DNA of 64,000 nt from Rhizobium sophoriradicis (lineage in GTDB: Bacteria; Pseudomonadota; Alphaproteobacteria; Rhizobiales; Rhizobiaceae). Below the pieces are notes generated by a model. That model worked only from the letters and a program-made list of their open reading frames with translations, ran no database searches and was not told the origin of the DNA. Within the stretch, counting starts at the first letter, position 1. Each line of letters starts with the position of its first letter. Of this stretch, positions 55,957 through 64,000 are shown one piece after another. The translations under genes and the position numbers were made by a program. The stretch lies in the NCBI RefSeq assembly GCF_003939025.1, contig NZ_RQIH01000007.1, forward strand, positions 308,349 through 372,348. Reading direction: 5' to 3'.

Positions 55957-57831
55957 GTGCCTTGCTGGGGAGTGGAGGCAGAAAGGGAGGAGCCGGATCT
56001 GTCTTCGAGATATCGCGCGATAGCGGCGCTTTTGGTAGTGCCGATAATCATTTTCGCCTTCTTCACCTATGGAAGCGCGATTGCGACGCGCGCCTACATG
56101 GAAGAAGCCTCGGCGCAGGCTGGAACGACGCTGCGTCTCGCGGTTTCGGCGCTCAGCGGCCACCTCAATCGCTACGAGGCGCTGCCGGCGCTGATTGCCG
56201 ATCACGACGATATCAAGGAGCTGGTCAGCACCCCCGACGACGGGGCGTTGCGCGAGACTGCCAATCTCTACCTCAAGGAGATCAACGGGCTGTTGAAGTC
56301 GTCCGACATCTATGTCGTGAAGCCGGATGGGGAGACGATCGCCGCCAGTAATTATGATGGACCGGGAAGCTTCGTCGGGCAAAATTTCAACTACCGGCCT
56401 TATTTCCAGGAGGCGATCGAGGGGCGGCAGGCGCGGTTTTATGCGCTCGGCACAACCTCACTGAAACGCGGCTATTATTTCTCGGCGCCGATCAGGGTCG
56501 GGGCTGACATCCGTGGCGTCATCGTTTTCAAGGTCGATATCGACATGATCGAATCCTCCTGGAGCGGCGGGGAATACAAGATCTTCGTCTCCGATCCGGA
56601 GGGCATCATCTTCATGTCGGGAAGCCCGGAATGGCTCTACGGAGCAATCCTGCCGCTGACGTCCGACCGCATCGCCCGCACGGAAGCCTCGCGGCGTTAT
56701 GCCAATGCCAGGCTGACCGGGTTGCCGGTGGTGCGTCACCGCTTCGAACAGCACGAGCTGATGACGCTGGCAAGTGATCGGGGCGCAAGCGAATATCTCG
56801 TGCTGTCGCATTACATGCCGGCCGAGGACTGGACGGTGAACGTGCTGATGGAAACGAGCTCCATCCGCGCCCAGGCGCGCACGGCACTGGTGGCCGTCTT
56901 CCTCATCCTTTGTATCGCCGCGCTCGCCGTCGCTGTGCTCCGCCAGCGGCGGGCGCGGCTTGCCGAGCGCATGCAGATGCAGGCTGAGGCGCAGGGCGAG
57001 CTGGAGCGCCGGGTTGAGGAGCGCACCGCCGATCTTGCCCGCGTCAACAGCCGCATCGAGGAGGAGATTTCAGAGCGACGGCTGACCGAACAGCAGCTTC
57101 GTCAGACCCAGGCCGATCTGATCCAGGCCGGCAAGCTTGCCGGGCTCGGGCAGATGTCGGCGGCTCTTTCGCATGAGTTCAATCAGCCGCTCGCCGCAGC
57201 CAAGACCTATACGGACAGCGCCGCCGTGCTGATCGACCGCGGGCGAATGGAGGAGGCCAGGGACAATATTAGGCGGATCGGCGGTCTGATCGACCGCATG
57301 GCCTCGATCAGCCGGCACCTGCGCAACTTTGCCCGCAAACCGAACGAGAAACTCGGGCCGGTCGCTCTCGACGATGCGATGCGTGATACGCTGGAAATCG
57401 TCGCATGGCGGCTGAAGGCGGCGGACGCCGAGCTCCGGCTCGACCTCGGAACGCAGCCGCCGGTCGTGCGTGCCGGTTCGGTGCGTCTGCAGCAGGTGCT
57501 GGTGAACGTCATCTCCAATGCCGCCGATGCGGTCGAAGGACTGGCTGACAGGCGCATCGAAGTGTCGGCTTTCGAGGAGGCCGGCAAGGTAGTGCTGACC
57601 GTGCGCGACCATGGGCCGGGTGTGCCGGCGGCGATTGCCGAGCGCATCTTCGATCCGTTCTTCACGACGAAAGGCGTCGGCAAGGGGCTCGGTCTGGGGC
57701 TTTCGATCTCCTATAACATCGTCAAGGATTTCGGCGGCAGCCTTGCCGCCGCCAATCATCCCGAAGGGGGCGCGGTGTTCCGCATCGAGCTGCGGTCGGC
57801 GGCAGGGCTGATGCCGGAGGCGGCGGAATGA
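55957..57831 (+). CDS. Sensor histidine kinase, DctB-like
   Basis: Up to 624 residues. One N-terminal helix (AIAALLVVPIIIFAFFTYG), a periplasmic double-PDC/Cache sensor of about 270 residues (NFNYRPYFQEAIEG, GTTSLKRGYYFSAPI), a second helix (ALVAVFLILCIAALAVAVL), a coiled coil, then the kinase core: H-box ALSHEFNQPLAAAKTY, N-box NVISNAADAVEGL, and G-boxes DHGPGVP and GKGLGLGLSIS. The GTG at 55957 gives the longest form; GTG at 55972 or a start near 55999 behind GGGAGGAG is also possible. Overlaps the response regulator by four bases. Confidence 0.9.
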   Translation: MPCWGVEAEREEPDLSSRYRAIAALLVVPIIIFAFFTYGSAIATRAYMEEASAQAGTTLRLAVSALSGHLNRYEALPALIADHDDIKELVSTPDDGALRETANLYLKEINGLLKSSDIYVVKPDGETIAASNYDGPGSFVGQNFNYRPYFQEAIEGRQARFYALGTTSLKRGYYFSAPIRVGADIRGVIVFKVDIDMIESSWSGGEYKIFVSDPEGIIFMSGSPEWLYGAILPLTSDRIARTEASRRYANARLTGLPVVRHRFEQHELMTLASDRGASEYLVLSHYMPAEDWTVNVLMETSSIRAQARTALVAVFLILCIAALAVAVLRQRRARLAERMQMQAEAQGELERRVEERTADLARVNSRIEEEISERRLTEQQLRQTQADLIQAGKLAGLGQMSAALSHEFNQPLAAAKTYTDSAAVLIDRGRMEEARDNIRRIGGLIDRMASISRHLRNFARKPNEKLGPVALDDAMRDTLEIVAWRLKAADAELRLDLGTQPPVVRAGSVRLQQVLVNVISNAADAVEGLADRRIEVSAFEEAGKVVLTVRDHGPGVPAAIAERIFDPFFTTKGVGKGLGLGLSISYNIVKDFGGSLAAANHPEGGAVFRIELRSAAGLMPEAAE

Positions 57832-59162
57832 ACGAAGCGAAGATCCTGCTTGTCGACGACGAAGAAGAGTTGCGCCGGTCGACTGCGCAGGCGCTGGAGC
57901 TTTCCGGCTTCAGCGTCGAGACCTTTTCGAACGGCGATCATGTGCTGGAGCTGATCGGCTACAGCTTTCCCGGCGTCGTCGTCAGCGATATCCGCATGCC
58001 CGGTATCGACGGCATGACGCTGATGCAGAAAATCCGCGAGATCGATCAGGAAGTGCCAGTTATCCTCGTCACCGGCCACGGCGACGTCCAGCTTGCGGTG
58101 AAGGCGATGCGCGAAGGCGCCTATGATTTCATCGAGAAGCCGTTCACGCCTGAAATGCTCGCAGGGGTCATTCGGCGAGCAATGGAGCGGCGTGGCCTCG
58201 TGCTCGAAAACCGGCTGCTGAAGGCGGTCGCGGGCAAACGCGACGATATCGAGGCGCGGCTGCCGGGGCGTACACAGGTGATGGTGGATCTGCGCTACCG
58301 CATCCGGGCGATCGGGGCGAGCGATGCCGATACGCTTATTGTCGGCGAGACCGGCGCCGGCAAGGAGGTGGTGGCCCGCGCGCTTCACGACATCAGTGCC
58401 CGGGCAAGCCGGCCGTTCATCGCTATCAATTGCGCCGCGCTGCCGGCGAATCTCATCGAGAGCGAGCTTTTCGGTCATGAGCCAGGCGCCTTTCCGGGAG
58501 CGGTCAGGCCGCGTTACGGAAAATTCGAGCACGGGCGCGGCGGCACCATCCTGCTCGACGAGATCGGCTCCATGCCGTTTGACCTGCAGGCGAAGTTCCT
58601 GAGGGTGCTGCAGGAGCGGGTGATTTCCAGGCTCGGGTCGAACGAGATCGTGCCGCTCGACGTCCGCTTCATTGCGACGAGCAAGGTGGATCTCGAGGCG
58701 GAGGTGGCAGCCGGCCGCTTCCGTGCCGATCTCTTCTACCGGCTGAATGTTGCGACGCTGCACGTGCCGTCGCTGTCTCAACGACGGCCGGACGTTCCGC
58801 TGCTTTTCCTGCAACTAGTGCGAGAGGCGGCCGCCCGCTACGGCCGCGACGAACTCCTCGTGCCGCCGGAGGTGATCTCCGACATTGCCCAGCGTGACTG
58901 GCCCGGCAATGTCCGCGAATTGAGGAATGCCGCCGATCGTCTGGTCCTCGGTCTCGACAATGGCGGGTGGCAGGCCGAAGAGGCGATGGGGCTTGCGGAG
59001 CGAGTCGCCGAATTCGAGCGAGGCGTCATTGCCACCGCGCTGGTCGCGCATGGCGGCAGCCTTCGGCCGGTTTATGAATCGCTCGGCATTTCCCGCAAGA
59101 CGCTCTACGAAAAGATGCAGAAATACGGCCTCGACAAGCGGATGCTGATTACCGACGGCTGA
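57828..59162 (+). CDS. Sigma-54-type response regulator, DctD-like, with altered GAFTGA motif
   Basis: 444 residues. Receiver domain with LLVDDEEELR and phosphoacceptor Asp54 (VVSDIRMPG). AAA+ domain with Walker A GETGAGKE (173-180), ELFGHEPG and Walker B ILLDEIGSM, then WPGNVRELRNAADRLVLG. C-terminal Fis-type helix-turn-helix (GSLRPVYESLGISRKTLYEKMQKYGL). The sigma-54 contact loop reads GAFPGA (residues 220-225; the Pro codon is 58494-58496) instead of GAFTGA. The kinase gene overlaps upstream and a tct transporter follows, so the pair probably controls uptake of a carboxylate. Confidence 0.9.
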   Translation: MNEAKILLVDDEEELRRSTAQALELSGFSVETFSNGDHVLELIGYSFPGVVVSDIRMPGIDGMTLMQKIREIDQEVPVILVTGHGDVQLAVKAMREGAYDFIEKPFTPEMLAGVIRRAMERRGLVLENRLLKAVAGKRDDIEARLPGRTQVMVDLRYRIRAIGASDADTLIVGETGAGKEVVARALHDISARASRPFIAINCAALPANLIESELFGHEPGAFPGAVRPRYGKFEHGRGGTILLDEIGSMPFDLQAKFLRVLQERVISRLGSNEIVPLDVRFIATSKVDLEAEVAAGRFRADLFYRLNVATLHVPSLSQRRPDVPLLFLQLVREAAARYGRDELLVPPEVISDIAQRDWPGNVRELRNAADRLVLGLDNGGWQAEEAMGLAERVAEFERGVIATALVAHGGSLRPVYESLGISRKTLYEKMQKYGLDKRMLITDG

Positions 59163-59173
59163 TCCACATTCCG

Positions 59174-59195
59174 ATGGGTGGATTTCCACCCATCG
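59174..59195. promoter_or_regulatory. 22-bp perfect inverted repeat between the regulator gene and tctC
   Basis: GATGGGTGGA-TT-TCCACCCATC, 12 bp after the response-regulator stop. A two-base centre is too short for a good hairpin loop, and no T-tract follows, so a binding site for a dimeric regulator is more likely than a terminator. It lies about 165 bp before tctC, a usual distance for an enhancer site. Confidence 0.55.
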
Positions 59196-59359
59196 CGAGA
59201 GCCGTTTGTTTCCAAATCGACCCATGCTGCATCGCACTGTCGCAAATTCGTCTTGTGAAAGCGGTGGCGGCGGTTGCAGCTGGACCTTTTCCGGCGGCAA
59301 ATAGCGATCGGAACCGGCGCGGAGGATGTGCCGGCGGTTGTTTCATCAGGGAGGAAACG

Positions 59360-60343
59360 ATGAAAATCCTGAAGGCCATGCTCGGCCTGACCGCGGCTGC
59401 CGCGGTGTCTGTTCTCGCCGGCGCCGCTTCGGCGCAAACCTATCCCGAGCGCACCATCACCATGGTCGTACCCTTTTCAGCGGGTGGCCCGACCGATACC
59501 GTCGCACGCCTCGTCGCCGAATCCATGTCGAAGGATCTCGGCCAGCAGATCGTCGTCGAAAATGTCGGCGGCGCCGGTGGCACGCTCGGCGCCGGCCGGG
59601 TCGCGAACGCCGATCCCGATGGATACACCATCCTCCTGCACCATATCGGCATGGCGACCAGCGCCACGCTCTACCGCAAGCTCGCCTATGACACGCTCGG
59701 CGCATTCGACTATGTCGGCCTCGTCACTGAGGTGCCGATGACGATCGTCGCCCGCAAGGACTTGGAGCCGGCCGACCTCAAGGGGCTGATCGACTACGTC
59801 AAGGCCAACAAGGACAAGGTGACGGTCGCCAATGCCGGCATCGGCGCAGCCTCGCATCTCTGCGGCATGATGTTCATGAGCGCCATCCAGACGCCGCTGA
59901 CGACCGTTCCCTACAAGGGCACGGGTCCTGCCATGACCGATCTTCTCGGCGGCCAGGTCGATATCATGTGCGACCAGACGACCAACACGACGAAGCAAAT
60001 AACGGGCGGCACGATCAAGGCCTATGCCGTAACCTCGCCTAAGCGCCTCGATGTGATGAAGGATGTTCCGACGGCGGTCGAAGCCGGCCTGCCGGGCTTC
60101 GAAGTCGGTATCTGGCACGGCATCTATACACCGAAGGGCACACCGGCCGAGATCAACGAGCGGCTGTCGAAGTCGCTGCAGGTCGCGCTGAAGGATCCGA
60201 ATGTCGGCGCCCGCTTCGCCGAACTGGGCACGGCGCCGTCCTCCGACGCCGATGCGACGCCGGCCGCGCTGAAGGCCAAGCTCGAAAGCGAAATCGCCCG
60301 CTGGAAGCCGGTGATCGAGGCTGCCGGGGAATATGCCGACTAG
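59360..60343 (+). CDS. tctC: Tripartite tricarboxylate transporter binding protein
   Basis: 327 residues. Signal peptide (LGLTAAAAVSVLAGAASA), then the TctC/Bug fold: YPERTITMVVPFSAGGPTDTVARLVAE and the glycine-rich NVGGAGGTLGAGRVANADPDGYT loop that binds a carboxylate. ATG at 59360 follows GGGAGGAAA. First gene of tctC-tctB-tctA, separated from tctB by a repeat. Substrate likely citrate or another tri- or dicarboxylate. Confidence 0.92.
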   Translation: MKILKAMLGLTAAAAVSVLAGAASAQTYPERTITMVVPFSAGGPTDTVARLVAESMSKDLGQQIVVENVGGAGGTLGAGRVANADPDGYTILLHHIGMATSATLYRKLAYDTLGAFDYVGLVTEVPMTIVARKDLEPADLKGLIDYVKANKDKVTVANAGIGAASHLCGMMFMSAIQTPLTTVPYKGTGPAMTDLLGGQVDIMCDQTTNTTKQITGGTIKAYAVTSPKRLDVMKDVPTAVEAGLPGFEVGIWHGIYTPKGTPAEINERLSKSLQVALKDPNVGARFAELGTAPSSDADATPAALKAKLESEIARWKPVIEAAGEYAD

Positions 60344-60364
60344 TGAGGGATGTGCCAGGAATAG

Positions 60365-60491
60365 CCCCTCACCCTAACCCTCTCCCCGTAAACGGGGAGA
60401 GGGGACTGCGTGCTCAATAGCAGCTGCAGGGGGCCGGCGGCATATCTCTCCCGGCTTGTGGGGAGAAGGTGCCGGCAGGCGGATGAGGGCT
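60365..60491. repeat. RIME-like repeat between tctC and tctB
   Basis: Contains a hairpin with perfect 12-bp arms (CCCTCTCCCCGT, 60378-60389, with ACGGGGAGAGGG, 60392-60403) and ends in GGGGAGAAGGTGCCGGCAGG followed by CGGATGAGGG, the boundary of the Rhizobium intergenic mosaic element type. Its location inside an operon suggests insertion between tctC and tctB. Confidence 0.7.
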
Positions 60492-60542
60492 AGCTCCTTT
60501 GTGACGGCATCACGTGAACCATCTCCAACTCCAGGAGACACC

Positions 60543-61004
60543 ATGAAATCCATCAGTTTCGATACCACCAATGCGATCTGCGGCGCGCTTTTCGTCGCGA
60601 CCGGCGCTTTCTTCGCCTTCCAGTCGCTGGGGCTCGACCTCGGCACGACACTGCGCATGGGGCCTGGTTATTTTCCGCTGTTGCTTTCCGCCGTGCTCGT
60701 ACTGCTCGGCGCGATCATCTTCATTCAGGCGCTGCGCGTGGAGGGTGAGCCGATTGACCCCTTTGCCTGGCGCGGCATGCTGTTCATCTTGCCGGCTCCG
60801 GTCTTCTTCGGGCTGACCGTGCGCGGGCTCGGATTTGCGCCGGCGCTGTTCTTCACCGCCTTCATCGCCTGCTTCGCATCGCAAAGGATGAACGTGTTCT
60901 TTGCGATCATTCTTTCGCTGTTGCTGACGGTCTTTTCGGTGGCTGTCTTCAGCTATGGGCTCGGCCTGCCGTTCGAGCGCTTCGGCCCCTGGGTCCGGTT
61001 CTAG
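60543..61004 (+). CDS. tctB: Tripartite tricarboxylate transporter small membrane subunit
   Basis: 153 residues with four predicted helices (ICGALFVATGAFFAFQSLGL; YFPLLLSAVLVLLGAIIFIQAL; MLFILPAPVFFGLTV; NVFFAIILSLLLTVFSVAVF). The GPGYFP motif is typical of TctB. ATG at 60543 follows CAGGAGACA. tctA starts nine bases after the stop. Confidence 0.9.
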   Translation: MKSISFDTTNAICGALFVATGAFFAFQSLGLDLGTTLRMGPGYFPLLLSAVLVLLGAIIFIQALRVEGEPIDPFAWRGMLFILPAPVFFGLTVRGLGFAPALFFTAFIACFASQRMNVFFAIILSLLLTVFSVAVFSYGLGLPFERFGPWVRF

Positions 61005-61013
61005 GAGGCGATG

Positions 61014-62519
61014 ATGGATCTTTTCAGCAATCTCGCGCTCGGCTTTGCGACGGCCGGCACGTTTGACAATCTGCTCTTTTGCCTGATCGGCGTGCTGCTC
61101 GGCACGCTGATCGGCGTCTTGCCCGGCATCGGCGCCACGGCGACGATCGCCATGCTTCTGCCGATCACCTTCCAGCTCGAACCGGTCTCCTCGCTGATCA
61201 TGCTCGCCGGCATCTATTACGGTGCACAGTATGGCGGTTCGACGACGGCAATCCTGATCAACATGCCGGGCGAATCCTCCTCCGCCGTTACCGCGATCGA
61301 CGGTTATCAGATGGCGCGTAAGGGCAGGGCGGGGGCGGCGCTGGCGATCGCAGCGCTCGGTTCGTTCTTTGCCGGCAGTGTGTCGACCTTCCTGGTTGCA
61401 ATTTTTGCGCCGCCGCTCACCGCGATTGCGCTGCAATTCGGCTCGGCGGAATATTTCTCGCTGATGATCGTCGGCCTGGTTTCGTCGATTGCGCTTGCCC
61501 ACGGCTCGGTCGTCAAGGCCTTGGCGATGGTGGCGCTCGGGCTGCTGCTCGGCCTCGTCGGCACCGACATCTACACCGGCACGCCGCGCTTCACGCTCGG
61601 CATCCGCGAATATGCCGACGGGCTGAATTTTGTGGCACTCGCCGTCGGCGTCTTCGGGGTGGCGGAAATCCTGCGCAACCTCGAGGGCGAGTCGACACGG
61701 ACGGTGCTGATGGCCAAAGTCTCCGGCCTGTTACCCTCACGCCAGGAATTCAAGGAGATGATCGCGCCGGTCATTCGCGGCACGGCGATCGGTTCGGCAC
61801 TCGGCATCCTGCCGGGTGGCGGCGCGATCCTGGCCGCTTTCGCCTCCTATACGGTGGAAAAGCGGATGTCGAAGACTCCGGAGGAATTCGGCAAGGGGGC
61901 GGTTGCCGGTGTCGCCGGACCGGAATCGGCTAACAATGCCGGGGCGCAGACCTCGTTCATTCCGCTCCTGACGCTCGGCATCCCCGCCAATCCCGTCATG
62001 GCGCTGATGATCGGCGCGATGATCATCCAGGGCATCGTGCCGGGGCCGAATGTCGCCACCGAGCAGCCGGCGCTGTTCTGGGGCATCATCGCCTCGATGT
62101 GGATCGGCAATCTGATGCTGGTGATCCTCAACCTGCCGCTGATCGGGCTCTGGGTGAAGCTGCTGACCGTTCCCTATTACGTGCTCTTCCCCATCATCAT
62201 GGCCTTTTGCTCGATCGGGGTCTACAGCGTCAATACGAACGTCTACGACCTCTATGCAGTCGCCTTCTTCGGCTTCATCGGCTACGTGCTGGCAAAGCTT
62301 CGCTGCGAGCCGGCGCCGCTTCTGCTCGGCTTCGTGCTTGGACCGCTTCTGGAAGAGAACCTCAGGCGCGCCATGATCCTGTCGCGCGGCGACCCGACCA
62401 CCTTCGTCACCCGTCCGATCAGCGCCACGCTTCTGGCGATCGCGGTTGCCGTGCTGATTGTCGTGTTCCTGCCGAGCGTCAAGAAGAAGCGCGAGGAGGT
62501 GTTTGTCGAAGAAGCCTGA
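61014..62519 (+). CDS. tctA: Tripartite tricarboxylate transporter large membrane subunit
   Basis: 501 residues with about a dozen hydrophobic segments. TctA signatures are GVLLGTLIGVLPGIGATATIAMLLP near the N-terminus, YYGAQYGGSTTAILINMPGE, and PGGGAILAAFASYTVEKRMSK in the middle. The ATG at 61014 has AGGAGG at five bases; the ATG three bases earlier is too close to it. Ends at a strong terminator. Confidence 0.95.
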   Translation: MDLFSNLALGFATAGTFDNLLFCLIGVLLGTLIGVLPGIGATATIAMLLPITFQLEPVSSLIMLAGIYYGAQYGGSTTAILINMPGESSSAVTAIDGYQMARKGRAGAALAIAALGSFFAGSVSTFLVAIFAPPLTAIALQFGSAEYFSLMIVGLVSSIALAHGSVVKALAMVALGLLLGLVGTDIYTGTPRFTLGIREYADGLNFVALAVGVFGVAEILRNLEGESTRTVLMAKVSGLLPSRQEFKEMIAPVIRGTAIGSALGILPGGGAILAAFASYTVEKRMSKTPEEFGKGAVAGVAGPESANNAGAQTSFIPLLTLGIPANPVMALMIGAMIIQGIVPGPNVATEQPALFWGIIASMWIGNLMLVILNLPLIGLWVKLLTVPYYVLFPIIMAFCSIGVYSVNTNVYDLYAVAFFGFIGYVLAKLRCEPAPLLLGFVLGPLLEENLRRAMILSRGDPTTFVTRPISATLLAIAVAVLIVVFLPSVKKKREEVFVEEA

Positions 62520-62564
62520 GGGCTTGAAGTCACAGCTTGTTTGATGAACAAGGATGATCTGACG

Positions 62565-62589
62565 CGGGCGCCGGTTGGGCGCCCGTTTC
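62565..62589 (+). terminator. Rho-independent terminator of tctCBA
   Basis: Stem CGGGCGCC (62565-62572) with GGCGCCCG (62578-62585), five-base loop, then TTT, 46 bp after tctA. Confidence 0.75.
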
Positions 62590-62610
62590 GTATAAAGGGA
62601 TATCCTGGCA

Positions 62611-63777
62611 ATGAGCATCCCCGCCCGGATCAAGGACGATTTGCCGTTCCTCACGACCTTGCGTCGCGATCTGCACGCCCATCCCGAACTCGGTTTCGAG
62701 GAGGAGCGCACCGCTGGCATCGTCGCGAAGCTTCTCGAGGAGGCCGGTGTCACGGTGCATCGCGGCCTTGGCCGCACCGGCGTGGTCGGCACGCTCAAGG
62801 TCGGCGATGGCATACGCCGGATCGGGTTGAGAGCCGATATGGATGCGCTCGCCATGACTGAGACGGCGGAGCGGCCTTATAAATCGAGCGTGCCTGGCAA
62901 AATGCATGCCTGCGGCCATGATGGCCATACGGCGATGCTGCTCGGCGCCGCGCGGCACCTTGCGGCGACGCGGGGTTTTTCCGGCACGGTGCATTTCATT
63001 TTCCAGCCGGCCGAAGAGGGACGCGGCGGCGCGAAGCGCATGGTGGAGGAGGGGCTGTTTAAGCTCTTCCCCTGCGATGCCGTCTACGGCCTGCACAATA
63101 TGCCAGGGCTTGCGGTCGATGAGATCGCCGTGGTCGCGGGGCCGCAGCTTGCCTCTTCCGACAGCTGGCGCGTCACCTTTCGCGGGGTCGGCACACACGG
63201 CGCCAAGCCGCATCTCGGCCGCGATCCGATCACGGCCGCCGGCACTTTCCTGTCATCGCTGCAGACGATCGTCGGCCGCGTGGTCGATCCGCTGCAGCCG
63301 GCCGTCGTCAGCGCCTGTTTCCTGCAGGCGGGCGATTCCAAGGCGCTGAACGTTATTCCCGATTTGGTCGAGATCGGCGGCACGGCACGCGCCTATTCGC
63401 ACGAGGTGCGGGACCAGATGGAGACCGAGATCGGCCGGTTGGCGCAGGGGACTGCGGCCATGTACGGCATATCAGTCGAATATCATTTCGAGCGGCGGAT
63501 CCCGCCGGTGATCAATGACGCGGATGCGACTGCCCGGGCGCTCGCAGCGGCCGGCTCGGTGTTCGGGAAGGTGCGGACAAACTTCCCGCCGTCGACGGCG
63601 GGCGATGATTTCGCTTTCTTCGCGCAGAATGCGCCGGGCTGTTACGTCTGGCTCGGCAACGGGCCGGCGGAGGGCGGGGCGCTGCATCACAATACGGCCT
63701 ATGATTTCAATGATGAGGCGCTTGGCTACGGCGCGGCTTATTGGGTGTCATTGGTGGAGCGGGAGTTGAAGGGTTAG
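62611..63777 (+). CDS. M20-family amidohydrolase (hippurate/N-acyl-amino-acid hydrolase type)
   Basis: 388 residues, full length for the M20D branch. RRDLHAHPELGFEE at the N-terminus, RADMDALAM, the metal-site motif KMHACGHDGHTAMLLGAAR, QPAEEGRGGAKRM (catalytic Glu) and LHNMPG, with GTHGAKPHLGRDPI in the dimerisation domain. The C-terminal metal His is in GALHHNTAYDFND. It has its own spacing after the tct terminator, so it may be separately transcribed. Substrate uncertain. Confidence 0.92.
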   Translation: MSIPARIKDDLPFLTTLRRDLHAHPELGFEEERTAGIVAKLLEEAGVTVHRGLGRTGVVGTLKVGDGIRRIGLRADMDALAMTETAERPYKSSVPGKMHACGHDGHTAMLLGAARHLAATRGFSGTVHFIFQPAEEGRGGAKRMVEEGLFKLFPCDAVYGLHNMPGLAVDEIAVVAGPQLASSDSWRVTFRGVGTHGAKPHLGRDPITAAGTFLSSLQTIVGRVVDPLQPAVVSACFLQAGDSKALNVIPDLVEIGGTARAYSHEVRDQMETEIGRLAQGTAAMYGISVEYHFERRIPPVINDADATARALAAAGSVFGKVRTNFPPSTAGDDFAFFAQNAPGCYVWLGNGPAEGGALHHNTAYDFNDEALGYGAAYWVSLVERELKG

Positions 63778-63789
63778 CTGGCGTTTGCG

Positions 63790-63880
63790 GCCCCTCATCC
63801 GCCCTAACGGGCACCTTCTCCCCGAGGGGAGAAGAGACTTGTGGCAACGTCTCGATTCCCTCTTCTCCCCAGCGGGGACT
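63790..63880. repeat. RIME-like repeat after the M20 gene
   Basis: CCCCTCATCC-type boundary, then CTTCTCCCC (63815-63823) and GGGGAGAAG (63826-63834) as perfect 9-bp arms, followed by a second CTTCTCCCC copy. Related to the element at 60365-60491. The last 120 bases of the window beyond it show no assignable gene. Confidence 0.65.
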
Positions 63881-64000
63881 GTTGCATAACCGGCGTTGCA
63901 GCTTGGGTCAGGCGATTGCCGTCATCTGTGCTTGCCCCGCTTCGGTGTGTGGCGGGGTGATGGTGGCTGAATTTGATGATTTGGCAGGCAGCTGGACGGA

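Noticed and set aside
59163..59359. Sigma-54 promoter before tctC
   Set aside because: TGGCGGCGGTTGCA looks similar, but GG and GC are eight, not ten, bases apart; TGGACCTTTTCCGGC has the spacing but too few consensus bases.

Overview
The window reads as a GC-rich alphaproteobacterial chromosome segment, most likely from the Rhizobium leguminosarum/etli group. The evidence is the codon use, the RIME-like and other palindromic intergenic repeats, a two-gene ku cluster with a stand-alone LigD-type ligase, an Omp25/RopB-like porin-family protein, a serC-serA pair, and a biuret hydrolase whose active-site residues fall at the numbering known for the R. leguminosarum enzyme. No rRNA, CRISPR array, prophage or intact insertion sequence was seen.

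Layout. 1-8.0 kb is mainly housekeeping: the 3' part of glmM, a palindrome-rich spacer, an outer-membrane protein, serC-serA behind a serC-type leader, two small genes, mnmA and a Met-tRNA. 8.1-10.9 kb is a non-homologous end-joining cluster (ku, ku, ligD) in which ligD carries an apparent frameshift. 11.1-20.1 kb is an amide-nitrogen block: a BMP-type ABC importer, an AmiF-like formamidase, biuret hydrolase, a second isochorismatase-fold hydrolase and a cupin, with a divergent GntR regulator followed by a RidA protein. 20.1-28.2 kb is a LysR-controlled catabolic block: a NitT/THI5-type importer, a CodA-like amidohydrolase, an FAD oxidase and a flavodoxin-fold reductase, plus a detached creatininase-family gene that shares the same operator architecture. 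28.3-38.1 kb is a seven-gene guanidine assimilation operon (importer, two DUF1989 carboxyguanidine deiminase subunits, carboxylase, allophanate hydrolase) headed by a sigma-54 promoter, a guanidine-I riboswitch and a terminator.

38.4-46.8 kb holds a small membrane protein, a VCBS-type secreted protein, a branched-chain-type (Liv) ABC importer, pobA and pobR. 46.8-50.5 kb is phosphoketolase plus acetate kinase. 50.8-55.8 kb has a GGDEF-EAL protein, a 38-residue membrane protein, a histidine phosphatase, a cobalamin riboswitch controlling cbtB-cbtA and a third gene, and a YedY-like molybdopterin protein. 55.9-63.8 kb is a DctB/DctD-like two-component system followed by a tripartite tricarboxylate transporter (tctC-B-A) and an M20 amidohydrolase.

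How it fits together: much of 11-38 kb looks like scavenging of small nitrogen compounds. Biuret hydrolase and the guanidine pathway both produce allophanate, and the window has a single allophanate hydrolase. The guanidine operon appears to combine nitrogen control (sigma-54) with ligand control (riboswitch). Functions come from motif recognition by eye; no database search was run.
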